Source: Carnobacterium_A sp049673005
GTDB taxonomy: Bacteria > Bacillota > Bacilli > Lactobacillales > Carnobacteriaceae
DNA: 64,000 bases
NCBI RefSeq assembly: GCF_049673005.1
Contig: NZ_JBATXB010000088.1
Span: 1-64,000 of the forward strand
Direction of reading: 5' to 3'
Of this stretch, positions 41,834-50,609 are shown in pieces. The position numbers and the translations under genes were made by a program. Within the stretch, counting starts at the first letter, position 1. Each line of letters opens with the position of its first letter. The notes beneath the pieces were generated by a model that was not told where the DNA came from, ran no database searches, and worked only from the letters and a program-made list of their open reading frames with translations.

Positions 41834-43773
41834 GTTTGTCTGAAGAAATTAGAAGTAAAAATGATATTGCTCAAGATTATGATGCAAGTCAAATTCAAGT
41901 ATTAGAAGGTTTAGAGGCCGTCCGTAAAAGACCAGGTATGTATATTGGATCAACTAGTGGAGAAGGTTTACACCACTTAGTCTGGGAAATCGTAGATAAC
42001 TCAATTGATGAAGCTTTAGCTGGTTTTGCAGATGAAATCAATGTCATTGTTGAAGAAGATAACAGCATTAGTGTTAGTGATAATGGACGTGGAATTCCTG
42101 TAGATATTCAAAAGAAAACAGGTCGTCCAGCACTTGAAACAGTTTTTACAATTCTTCACGCAGGAGGAAAATTTGGTGGCGGAGGCTACAAAGTTTCTGG
42201 TGGATTACATGGTGTTGGTGGTTCTGTTGTAAATGCTCTATCTTCAAGTTTAGAGGTAAGAGTACACAAGAACGGGAAAATCTATTTCCAAGGCTACTCT
42301 AGAGGAGCTGTTTTGAATGATGTTGAAATCATTGGAGACACAGATCGTCATGGAACAACGGTACATTTCTTACCAGATACTGAAATTTTCAAAGAAACAA
42401 TTGTCTACGATTACGATAGATTATCTGTTCGTGTTCGTGAATTAGCCTTCTTAAATCGTGGATTAAAAATTACTATTGAGGATAAGAGACACGAAAAACC
42501 TCAAAGACAAGAATATCACTACCAAGGTGGAATTAAGAGTTACGTTGGATTTCTGAATAAGAATAAAAATGTTTTATTTGAAGAGCCAATTTTCTTAGAA
42601 GGCGAGCAACAAGGTATTTCAGTTGAAGTGGCGTTACAATATACAGATGGATACCACTCTAATCTACTAACGTTTGCTAATAATATTCATACTTATGAAG
42701 GTGGAACACATGAGTCTGGTTTTAAGACAGCCTTGACACGTGTCATTAATGATTACGCAAAACGCAATAAATTAATAAAAGAGAATGAAGATAATTTGAC
42801 CGGAGAAGATGTGCGTGAGGGGTTAACAGCTGTAGTTTCTATCAAACATCCAGATCCACAATTTGAAGGACAAACAAAAACTAAATTAGGAAATTCTGAA
42901 GCCAGAACGATTACTGATCGTCTTTTTTCTGCGCATTTTGATAAATTTTTAATGGAAAATCCTCAAACAGCAAGAAAAATAGTTGAAAAAGGTCTTTTAG
43001 CTTCGAGAGCACGTCTAGCAGCTAAACGAGCTCGTGAAGTAACGCGTAAAAAAAGTGGTTTAGAAATTAGCAATTTACCCGGTAAATTAGCAGATTGCTC
43101 TAGTAAAAATCCTGAAATCAGTGAAATATTTATTGTTGAGGGAGATTCTGCCGGAGGTTCAGCTAAACAGGGACGTTCACGCTTATTTCAAGCAATTCTA
43201 CCTATACGTGGTAAAATTTTAAACGTTGAAAAAGCTACATTAGACCGTATATTAGGAAACGAAGAAATACGTGCACTCTTCACAGCTATGGGAACAGGAT
43301 TTGGTGGAGATTTTGATTTATCTAAAGCTCGTTACCATAAATTGGTCATCATGACCGATGCTGACGTTGATGGCGCACACATTCGCACACTGCTATTAAC
43401 TCTTTTTTACCGTTATATGCGTCCAGTCGTAGAAGCTGGATTTGTTTATATTGCGCAACCTCCTTTGTATCAAGTAAAACAAGGTAAAAAAATGGTTTAC
43501 CTTGATTCTGAAGAAGAATTGGATAATTTATTAAAGGAATGGCCTCTTGCTCCAAAACCTGTTATTCAACGTTATAAAGGACTAGGAGAAATGGATGCTG
43601 AACAATTGTGGGAAACAACAATGAATCCTGAAAACAGACGTTTACTTCAAATAACTGTTGAAGATGCAATTGAAGCTGATCAAGTAATGGATATGCTTAT
43701 GGGTGACAGAGTAGAACCTCGTCGCAAATTTATTGAAGATAATGCCCGTTATGTTCAAAACTTAGATATTTAA
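41830..43773 (+). CDS. gyrB: DNA gyrase subunit B
   Basis: ATPase subunit of gyrase. A GHKL ATP site is visible (DNSIDEA, DNGRGIP, GLHGVG), then the transducer domain and the Toprim motif EGDSAGGSAKQGR (~435) with PLRGKILNVEKA-type motif (here PIRGKILNVEKA). 647 aa. It starts inside the recF stop (ATGA), with GGAGAG just upstream. Followed by gyrA after 20 bp. Confidence 0.97.
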   Translation: MSLSEEIRSKNDIAQDYDASQIQVLEGLEAVRKRPGMYIGSTSGEGLHHLVWEIVDNSIDEALAGFADEINVIVEEDNSISVSDNGRGIPVDIQKKTGRPALETVFTILHAGGKFGGGGYKVSGGLHGVGGSVVNALSSSLEVRVHKNGKIYFQGYSRGAVLNDVEIIGDTDRHGTTVHFLPDTEIFKETIVYDYDRLSVRVRELAFLNRGLKITIEDKRHEKPQRQEYHYQGGIKSYVGFLNKNKNVLFEEPIFLEGEQQGISVEVALQYTDGYHSNLLTFANNIHTYEGGTHESGFKTALTRVINDYAKRNKLIKENEDNLTGEDVREGLTAVVSIKHPDPQFEGQTKTKLGNSEARTITDRLFSAHFDKFLMENPQTARKIVEKGLLASRARLAAKRAREVTRKKSGLEISNLPGKLADCSSKNPEISEIFIVEGDSAGGSAKQGRSRLFQAILPIRGKILNVEKATLDRILGNEEIRALFTAMGTGFGGDFDLSKARYHKLVIMTDADVDGAHIRTLLLTLFYRYMRPVVEAGFVYIAQPPLYQVKQGKKMVYLDSEEELDNLLKEWPLAPKPVIQRYKGLGEMDAEQLWETTMNPENRRLLQITVEDAIEADQVMDMLMGDRVEPRRKFIEDNARYVQNLDI

Positions 43774-43793
43774 ACGAGGGAGGATAATAAAGA

Positions 43794-46355
43794 ATGGCCG
43801 AAGAATTTAAAGAAAATATTGAACATAAAAATTTAAGCCATGAAATGCGGACATCATTCCTTGATTACGCAATGAGCGTTATTGTAGCACGGGCATTACC
43901 TGATGTACGTGACGGTTTAAAACCGGTTCACCGTAGAATACTTTACGGAATGAGCGAATTAGGCGTAACACCTGACAAAGCTCATAAAAAATCAGCGCGT
44001 ATTGTTGGAGATGTTATGGGTAAGTACCATCCTCATGGGGACAGTGCTATTTATGAATCAATGGTACGTATGGCACAAGATTTTAGTTACCGTTATCCTT
44101 TAGTGGATGGACATGGGAACTTTGGATCAGTAGATGGAGATGGCGCCGCAGCGATGCGTTATACCGAAGCACGAATGACTCGTATGGCTTTAGAAATGTT
44201 GCGTGATTTAAATAAGGATACAGTAGATTATCGAGATAACTATGATGGATCAGAGAGAGAGCCAGAAGTTTTGCCAGCTCGTTTTCCTAACCTTCTAGTT
44301 AACGGAGGAACAGGAATCGCGGTTGGAATGGCAACAAATATTCCGCCACATAATTTGACTGAAGTTATTTCTGCGCTGCATATTTTGATGAAGGATCCAG
44401 ATGCAACAACTGCAGAATTGATGGAAGCTTTACCAGGTCCAGATTTTCCAACAGGTGGATTGGTTATGGGTAAATCAGGTATTAGGAAAGCTTATGAAAC
44501 AGGTCGAGGTTCAATTACAATTCGTGCTAAAGTAGAAATTGAAATTACTAAAACGGGTAGAGAAAGAATTATTGTTCATGAGTTGCCATATATGGTAAAT
44601 AAAGCACGCTTAGTAGAACGTATTGCAGATTTGGCTAGAGATAAACGTATTGAAGGAATAACCGACTTAGCGGATGAATCAGACCGTGATGGTATGCGTG
44701 TGGTTATCGATATCCGTCGCGATATGAGTGCAAGTGTTGTTTTAAATAATTTATACAAATTATCTTCTTTACAAACATCATTTGGCTTTAATATGTTGGC
44801 TATTGTTAATGGAATTCCTAAAGTGCTGAGTCTTAAAGAAATTTTAGAAGAATATTTAAAGCATCAAGAAAATATTATTCGCAGAAGAACAGCCTATGAC
44901 AAGAAAAAAGCAGAAGCACGCGCTCATATTCTTGAAGGTTTGCGTATTGCATTAGATCATATAGATGAGATTATACGGATTATTCGTGGATCTAAAACTG
45001 GTGAAATTGCTAAAAATACGTTAATCGAAACATATGGTTTATCGGAGAAACAATCCCAAGCTATTTTAGATATGCGTATGGTTCGTTTGACAGGTTTAGA
45101 ACGTGAGAAAATAGAGTCTGAATACAATGATTTGATAGAATTAATTGCTGATTTAACTGACATTTTAAGTAACCCAGAACGAGTTCATACTATTATTGAA
45201 ACAGAACTTTTGGATTTACAAGATCGATTTGGTGATGAGCGTCGTACCGAATTACTAGTTGGAGAAGTGTTAAGTCTTGAAGATGAAGATTTAATTGAAG
45301 AAGAAGAAGTTGTTATTACATTAACTCATAACGGCTACGTTAAAAGAATTGCTAGTTCGGAGTTTAAAACTCAAAGACGTGGTGGGCGTGGTGTTCAAGG
45401 AATGGGCGTTCATGATGATGATTTTATTGAAACGCTTGTTTCTTGTTCAACTCATGATACATTGCTGTTCTTCACGAATAGTGGAAAAGTTTATCGTTCT
45501 AAAGGATACGAAATTCCGGAATATGGACGTACGGCTAAAGGTATTCCGGTTATTAACCTATTAGGAATAGATTCTGATGAAAAAATCCAAACGGTTATTA
45601 ATTTAAAAAATAAAGCAGATGATGCACACTATCTTTTCTTTACTACGCGTCAGGGAACTGTTAAACGTACAAGTATATCCGCCTTTTTAAATATTCGAAG
45701 CAACGGAATCAGAGCAATTGTATTGCGTGAAGACGATGAGCTAATGAAAGTTTCAATTACTGACGGAAAACAAAATATTATCATCGGAACTCATTTAGGT
45801 TATGCAGTAAGTTTTGAAGAAACTGCCGTGCGTAATATGGGGAGAAGTGCAAGTGGTGTTCGTGGTATCCGTTTGCGTGAAGATGACTATGTTGTTGGGA
45901 TGGATCTGTTAACACCTGAATCAGAGGTGTTAATCATTACTGAAAAAGGGTACGGGAAACGTACAAATGCAAGTGAATATGCTGTTAAAGGCCGTGGAGG
46001 TAAAGGAGTTAAGACTGCTAATATTACCGACAAGAACGGGAACTTAGCTGGTTTAACAACGGTCAAGGGTGAAGAGGACATCATGCTAATTACTAATGCA
46101 GGTGTTATTATCCGCTTTAGTGCCTCTAGTATTTCTCAAACTGGACGAGTTACATTAGGTGTACGCTTAATACGTGTAGGAGATAATGGTGCCGTATCAA
46201 CTATGGCAAAAGTAGATGCAGAAGAGATAGATGTTGAAGAAGAAGCGAATGACCTAACGACTATTGCAACGGATAGTCAACAAGCATCGCCTAACGAAGA
46301 AACTTCTATTTCAGAACAATCCTTATTGGACGAAGAAGATAGTACTCAAGAATAA
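43794..46355 (+). CDS. gyrA: DNA gyrase subunit A
   Basis: Breaks and rejoins DNA through Tyr123 (RYTEARM). Quinolone-determining region reads HPHGDSAIYESM with Ser84 and Glu88, the drug-sensitive residues. The six-bladed C-terminal pinwheel includes the GyrA-box QRRGGRG. The acidic tail (~820-853, rich in E/D/S) is typical. 853 aa. Ends with a strong terminator. Confidence 0.97.
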   Translation: MAEEFKENIEHKNLSHEMRTSFLDYAMSVIVARALPDVRDGLKPVHRRILYGMSELGVTPDKAHKKSARIVGDVMGKYHPHGDSAIYESMVRMAQDFSYRYPLVDGHGNFGSVDGDGAAAMRYTEARMTRMALEMLRDLNKDTVDYRDNYDGSEREPEVLPARFPNLLVNGGTGIAVGMATNIPPHNLTEVISALHILMKDPDATTAELMEALPGPDFPTGGLVMGKSGIRKAYETGRGSITIRAKVEIEITKTGRERIIVHELPYMVNKARLVERIADLARDKRIEGITDLADESDRDGMRVVIDIRRDMSASVVLNNLYKLSSLQTSFGFNMLAIVNGIPKVLSLKEILEEYLKHQENIIRRRTAYDKKKAEARAHILEGLRIALDHIDEIIRIIRGSKTGEIAKNTLIETYGLSEKQSQAILDMRMVRLTGLEREKIESEYNDLIELIADLTDILSNPERVHTIIETELLDLQDRFGDERRTELLVGEVLSLEDEDLIEEEEVVITLTHNGYVKRIASSEFKTQRRGGRGVQGMGVHDDDFIETLVSCSTHDTLLFFTNSGKVYRSKGYEIPEYGRTAKGIPVINLLGIDSDEKIQTVINLKNKADDAHYLFFTTRQGTVKRTSISAFLNIRSNGIRAIVLREDDELMKVSITDGKQNIIIGTHLGYAVSFEETAVRNMGRSASGVRGIRLREDDYVVGMDLLTPESEVLIITEKGYGKRTNASEYAVKGRGGKGVKTANITDKNGNLAGLTTVKGEEDIMLITNAGVIIRFSASSISQTGRVTLGVRLIRVGDNGAVSTMAKVDAEEIDVEEEANDLTTIATDSQQASPNEETSISEQSLLDEEDSTQE

Positions 46356-46404
46356 TAAAAAAGAGACTTTAAACGATAAATAGCCGTTTAAAGTCTCTTT
46401 TTCT
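46356..46404 (+). terminator. terminator of gyrA
   Basis: AAAAAGAGACTTTAAACG / CGTTTAAAGTCTCTTTTT hairpin directly after gyrA. Confidence 0.92.
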
Positions 46405-46526
46405 GTTTTAATAGTGTAAAAGGGTACTCGCAATAGGTGAACAGGCTTTTTTTAACAGATTAACTCTAAAACAACACAATAAAAGGTATAAATTAAATAG
46501 TAATAAAGTTATTTTAAATAAAAGTA

Positions 46527-46555
46527 TTGATGTTTATTAGTTAATATGATATATT
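46527..46555 (+). promoter_or_regulatory. promoter of rpsF-ssb-rpsR
   Basis: TTGATG (46527-46532), 17 bp, TATATT (46550-46555). The leader to rpsF is ~80 nt and contains a CTTGCTC/GAGCCAAG hairpin (about 46590-46616) in the position of the known S6:S18-binding leader, but I cannot confirm that motif. Confidence 0.65.
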
Positions 46556-46641
46556 TACTAGACGTGAGTAATCTATATATAGATGCTCTCCTTGCTCTTT
46601 CAAATGAATGAGCCAAAGTCCATAAGGAGGTGACAGTCAAG

Positions 46642-46941
46642 ATGAACCAAGTAACAAACTACGAAATTTTATACATTATTCGTCCAAACATTGAAGAAGC
46701 TGATAAAGCTGCTTTGATCGAACGTTTCGATACTATTTTAAAAGATAATGGTGCTGAAATCACTGAATCTAAAGACTGGTCTAAACGCCGTTTAGCTTAC
46801 GAAATTAAAAAATTCCACGAAGGAATTTATCATATCGTAAAACTATCAGCAACAGACGCAGTAGCAATCAATGAATTCGATCGTCTATCTAAAATCAATG
46901 ATGATATTTTACGTCATATGACTATTAAAGTAGAAGCTTAA
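46642..46941 (+). CDS. rpsF: 30S ribosomal protein S6
   Basis: Binds with S18 to the 30S platform. NYEILYIIRPNIEE and YEIKKFHEGIYHIV segments are characteristic, 99 aa. An in-frame GTG at 46630 falls inside the AAGGAGGTGA ribosome site, so the ATG at 46642 is preferred although its spacing (12 nt) is longer than usual. Heads the conserved rpsF-ssb-rpsR operon; a hairpin in the leader may mediate S6:S18 autoregulation. Confidence 0.95.
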   Translation: MNQVTNYEILYIIRPNIEEADKAALIERFDTILKDNGAEITESKDWSKRRLAYEIKKFHEGIYHIVKLSATDAVAINEFDRLSKINDDILRHMTIKVEA

Positions 46942-46950
46942 ATTTATGGT

Positions 46951-46966
46951 TGTTTCATGTGAAACA
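46951..46966. other. parS-like site (TGTTTCATGTGAAACA)
   Basis: One base off the parS consensus TGTTTCACGTGAAACA (central CG to TG). It lies between the rpsF stop and the ssb ribosome site. It is the exact reverse complement of the site at 47865-47880. Confidence 0.75.
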
Positions 46967-46988
46967 ATTTTTGAAAGGAGCTATTATT

Positions 46989-47516
46989 GTGATTAATAAT
47001 GTTGTTTTAGTTGGAAGATTAACTAAAGATGCGGATTTGAGATACACTTCAAATGGTGCAGCTGTCGCATCGTTTACTGTAGCGGTAAATAGACAGTTTA
47101 CAAACCAAAAAGGTGAAAGAGAAGCAGATTTCATTAACTGTGTAGCTTGGAGAAAGACAGCTGAAACATTGGCTAACTTTACTCGTAAGGGATCGTTGAT
47201 TGGTGTGGAAGGACGTATTCAAACACGTTCTTACGATAACCAGCAAGGACAGCGTGTTTATGTTACTGAAGTAGTCGTTGAGAATTTTTCAATGTTAGAA
47301 TCTAAATCTGCTAACGACCAACGTCGTGGTTCAGATGATACTGATAACACATCGAAAACATATCAACAAAGTTCAGCTAATCAAACACAGAATAATTATT
47401 CGCAAAAATCAGCTCCTCAAAATCAAAATTCACAATATCCTGATTTTGGAAACTCTGATCCATTTGAGAAGAGTAGCCAACCAATAGATATTTCAGATGA
47501 TGATTTACCGTTCTAA
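46989..47516 (+). CDS. ssb: single-stranded DNA-binding protein
   Basis: Coats ssDNA at replication forks. OB-fold over ~1-110 (NNVVLVGRLTKDADLRYT, split; GREADFINC-type EADFINCVAWRKTAE). A disordered Q/N/S-rich linker follows, then the acidic protein-docking tip DDDLPF. The frame extends to 46950 through the parS-like site, but AAAGGAG lies ~7 nt before a GTG at 46989 (VINNVVLVG), the canonical N-terminus, giving 175 aa. Middle gene of rpsF-ssb-rpsR. Confidence 0.95.
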   Translation: MINNVVLVGRLTKDADLRYTSNGAAVASFTVAVNRQFTNQKGEREADFINCVAWRKTAETLANFTRKGSLIGVEGRIQTRSYDNQQGQRVYVTEVVVENFSMLESKSANDQRRGSDDTDNTSKTYQQSSANQTQNNYSQKSAPQNQNSQYPDFGNSDPFEKSSQPIDISDDDLPF

Positions 47517-47550
47517 TTTAAATTAGAAACATAAGGGAGGAATAGAAAAA

Positions 47551-47787
47551 ATGGCTATCCAACGTAGAGGCGGACGTAAGCGCCGTAAAGTTGATTATAT
47601 TGCAGCTAACCACATTGAAAATATCGATTTTAAAGATTTAGATTTATTAAAACGATTTATCTCTGAAAGAGGTAAGATTTTACCTCGTCGTGTTAGTGGC
47701 ACTTCAGCTAAAAACCAACGTAAAATAACAATTGCAATCAAACGTGCACGTATCATGGGATTATTACCATTCGTCACAGCTGAATAA
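47551..47787 (+). CDS. rpsR: 30S ribosomal protein S18
   Basis: 78 aa, partner of S6. The core segment IDFKDLDLLKRFISERGKIL followed by PRRVSGTSAKNQRKIT is canonical, and the tail MGLLPFVTAE is typical. GGGAGG precedes the ATG. Last gene of the operon. Confidence 0.97.
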   Translation: MAIQRRGGRKRRKVDYIAANHIENIDFKDLDLLKRFISERGKILPRRVSGTSAKNQRKITIAIKRARIMGLLPFVTAE

Positions 47788-47797
47788 TAGAGTTAGA

Positions 47798-47832
47798 AGG
47801 AATCGTGATGATATCATGGTTCTTTTTTTTAT
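47798..47832 (+). terminator. terminator of rpsR
   Basis: GAATCGTGAT-GAT-ATCATGGTTC stem with G-U pairs followed by eight T's. Confidence 0.82.
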
Positions 47833-47852
47833 TCAAATTATTTAATTACTAA

Positions 47853-47892
47853 ATTTCTCGAAATTGTTTCACATGAAACAATTTCGAGAAAT
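47853..47892. repeat. 40-bp palindrome with a parS-like site at its centre
   Basis: Perfect 19-bp arms (ATTTCTCGAAATTGTTTCA at 47853-47871 and its complement at 47874-47892) around a CA centre. The central 16 bases (47865-47880, TGTTTCACATGAAACA) are one base off the parS consensus. No T-run follows, so it is not a simple terminator. It sits between the rpsR terminator and gdpP. Confidence 0.85.
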
Positions 47893-47975
47893 CTAGTGCC
47901 TAGTATCCGAATAGAAAACATGGTAAAATATAAGTTGTTGCTTAAATAAAGGGACAGATTAAAAAGGAGTTAATT

Positions 47976-49973
47976 ATGAAAAAGTTATCTATAGAAAAAC
48001 TCCCGAATTTTTTGAATGATGCTAAATTTAAATGGTTTGCTGTTGTTATTGGTATATTGCAACTAGTTACAATCATATTAGGTTTTTTTGTTCATTTCAT
48101 GGTCGGAACAGTTTTGTTAGTTGCTTTTATCATTACGGTTCTCTCTTTGTATTATTTGGCTAAAAGAATCAGTATAGAAACGCATAAATATATTACTGAT
48201 TTATCTTACCGAATTAAAAGAGGAGAACAAGAAGCGCTTATCAAAATGCCGATCGGTATTTTATTATTTAATGAAGATTATGAAGTACAATGGACAAATC
48301 CTTATCTTCAAAGTTATTTCGGGCATCAAGAAGTATTAGGTAAAAAAATTAATGAGATAGACAGAGAACTAGCGGATGTAATTCAAAGTAGTCAATCATC
48401 CGGTTTGAGAACAGTTCACTGGGGAGATAATGTTTATCAAATTATCGTTCAGGAAGATATCCGTGTAGTGTATTTGATGGACATTACTGAATATGCACAA
48501 ATTAAAGTTAAGTATGCTGATGAAAAAATAGTTATTGGAAATATCTTTGTCGATAATCACGATGAAATTGTTCAAGGAATGAATGATCGAAGTATTTCTA
48601 ATTTAAATAATTTTGTTACGACAGAACTATCTAATTGGGCGAAAGAACATCATATTTATTTAAAAAGAGTAACAGAAGATCGATTTATTGTAGTGATGCA
48701 TCAGTGGTCGTTAGAGAAAATAGAAGAAGATAAATTTGCTATTATTGATCGCATTCGAGAAAGAACATCTAAGCAAAATTTCCCATTAACATTAAGTATT
48801 GGATTAGCATATGACAACAATGATTTAAGTCTACTAGCTAAGCAAGCACAAATTAATCTTGACCTAGCACTAGGAAGAGGTGGAGACCAAGTTGTTGTTA
48901 AATCATCTAGTGGTGAGCCTCGTTATTATGGTGGAAAGACAAATCCAATGGAGAAGAGAACGCGTGTTCGCTCTAGGATAATTAGTCAAGCCTTGCAAGA
49001 ATTAATGAAGCAAGCTGATCAAATTTTCATTATGGGTCATAGCTATCCGGATATGGATGCTATAGGTTCTGCTCTAGGCGTGCGAAGAATTGCTGAAATG
49101 AATAATAAGGAAGCATGGATTATAATAGATCCAGATAACTTAAGTAAGGACATTACTCAACTGGTTGAAGAAGTAGAAAAAGATAACTCTATTAGTCGAT
49201 ATATTATTACACCTCAAACGGCTGAAGAAATGGTTACTTCTAACACCTTATTGGTCATGGTAGATCATCATCGACCATCATTGTCAATAGCACCTAAATT
49301 GGTTAATCACATTAATAATATTGTGGTTATTGATCATCATCGAAGAAGTGAAGAGTTTCCAGAAAAACCAGTCCTAGTGTACATCGAACCTTATGCTTCT
49401 TCAACAGCTGAGCTAGTAACAGAATTGTTTGAATACCAACCAAATGAAGCGGATTCGATTAATAAAATTGAAGCGACGGCTATGTTAGGCGGTATTATAG
49501 TCGATACTAAAAGTTTTTCTTTGCGAACAGGTTCACGTACATTTGATGCGGCTAGTTATTTAAGGTCTTGTGGAGCGGATGCTGTTTTAATTCAGCGGTT
49601 ATTAAAAGAAGATAAAGATACCTATTTGCTTCGTAGTCATTTGATTAAAACAATTGAATTTATTAGTGAAAAAATGGCAGTAGTTGTTGGCGAAGAAGAT
49701 AAGAGTTATGATACAGTAGTAGCTGCGCAAACAGCAGATACTATGTTAGGTATGACTGGTGTTGATGCAGCCTTTGTTATAACGAAGCGACTAGACGGAA
49801 AAGTGGGTATTAGCGCACGAAGTTTGGGTGAAATCAACGTTCAAATTATTATGGAAAAACTCGGTGGTGGTGGTCATTTATCTAACGCAGCCACTCAAAT
49901 AGAAAATTGTACAGTTCTACAAGCAAAAGAAAAATTATGTATGGTAGTAGCCAACCAAGATGAGGAGGAATAA
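47976..49973 (+). CDS. gdpP: cyclic-di-AMP phosphodiesterase GdpP
   Basis: Membrane phosphodiesterase hydrolysing c-di-AMP to pApA. Two N-terminal helices (~16-38, ~39-60), a PAS region (~85-150), a degenerate GGDEF domain (~175-305), then DHH (SYPDMDAIGSALG near 352) and DHHA1 (GGGGHLSNAATQ near 634) domains. HDH-type metal motifs, including VDHHRPS and DHHRRSE, are intact. 665 aa. GGAG precedes the ATG. rplI begins 3 nt after its stop, so the two are coupled. Confidence 0.95.
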   Translation: MKKLSIEKLPNFLNDAKFKWFAVVIGILQLVTIILGFFVHFMVGTVLLVAFIITVLSLYYLAKRISIETHKYITDLSYRIKRGEQEALIKMPIGILLFNEDYEVQWTNPYLQSYFGHQEVLGKKINEIDRELADVIQSSQSSGLRTVHWGDNVYQIIVQEDIRVVYLMDITEYAQIKVKYADEKIVIGNIFVDNHDEIVQGMNDRSISNLNNFVTTELSNWAKEHHIYLKRVTEDRFIVVMHQWSLEKIEEDKFAIIDRIRERTSKQNFPLTLSIGLAYDNNDLSLLAKQAQINLDLALGRGGDQVVVKSSSGEPRYYGGKTNPMEKRTRVRSRIISQALQELMKQADQIFIMGHSYPDMDAIGSALGVRRIAEMNNKEAWIIIDPDNLSKDITQLVEEVEKDNSISRYIITPQTAEEMVTSNTLLVMVDHHRPSLSIAPKLVNHINNIVVIDHHRRSEEFPEKPVLVYIEPYASSTAELVTELFEYQPNEADSINKIEATAMLGGIIVDTKSFSLRTGSRTFDAASYLRSCGADAVLIQRLLKEDKDTYLLRSHLIKTIEFISEKMAVVVGEEDKSYDTVVAAQTADTMLGMTGVDAAFVITKRLDGKVGISARSLGEINVQIIMEKLGGGGHLSNAATQIENCTVLQAKEKLCMVVANQDEEE

Positions 49974-49975
49974 AT

Positions 49976-50428
49976 ATGAAAGTTATTTTATTAGAAGATG
50001 TAAAAGGTAAAGGTAAAAAAGGTGAAGTTAAAAACGTAGCAGATGGATATGCACATAACTTCTTAATTAAAAATGGTTTAGCTAAAGAAGCAACTACAGG
50101 TAGTTTGAGTGAACTAAAAGGAAAAATACATGCTGAAGAAAAACAACAAGAAGAAATTAAACAAGAAGCGCAAAAAGTAAAAGAATTATTAGAACAAGAA
50201 TCGAATGCGTTAGTAATCAAATCTAAAGCAGCTGAAGATGGACGGTTATTCGGATCAATTACAACTAAACAAATTTCTGCAGCAGCTCAGAAACAATTGG
50301 GTATAAAATTAGATAAACGTAAAATAGAATTAAATGTACCAATACGTACAGTTACTTCTATGAAGGTAGATGTTAAAGTTCATCCTGAAGTAGTTGCAAC
50401 TCTAACAGTAAACGTATTACCAGAATAA
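49976..50428 (+). CDS. rplI: 50S ribosomal protein L9
   Basis: 150 aa: N-terminal domain with KVILLEDVKGKGKKGEVKNV and the signature GYAHNFLI, a long connecting helix (~50-75) and a C-terminal RNA-binding domain ending VTVNVLPE-type (LTVNVLPE). GAGGAG lies inside the 3' end of gdpP. A strong terminator follows. Confidence 0.97.
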   Translation: MKVILLEDVKGKGKKGEVKNVADGYAHNFLIKNGLAKEATTGSLSELKGKIHAEEKQQEEIKQEAQKVKELLEQESNALVIKSKAAEDGRLFGSITTKQISAAAQKQLGIKLDKRKIELNVPIRTVTSMKVDVKVHPEVVATLTVNVLPE

Positions 50429-50439
50429 TAAATTATACT

Positions 50440-50480
50440 AAAAATGTTTAATCAGAGACAATACTGATTAAACATTTTTT
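50440..50480 (+). terminator. terminator of rplI
   Basis: AAAAATGTTTAATCAG / CTGATTAAACATTTTTT hairpin after rplI. Confidence 0.9.
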
Positions 50481-50609
50481 AATAGAATGCACAAAATAGA
50501 ACGTTTGTTCGCTTTTTTTGATTGTATTTATTGTAGTACTAAGGTAAAATAAGAAAATAATCCATAAAAAGTAAGATAAGAAGTAGTGCTGTTGAAAGGA
50601 AGATTAAAA

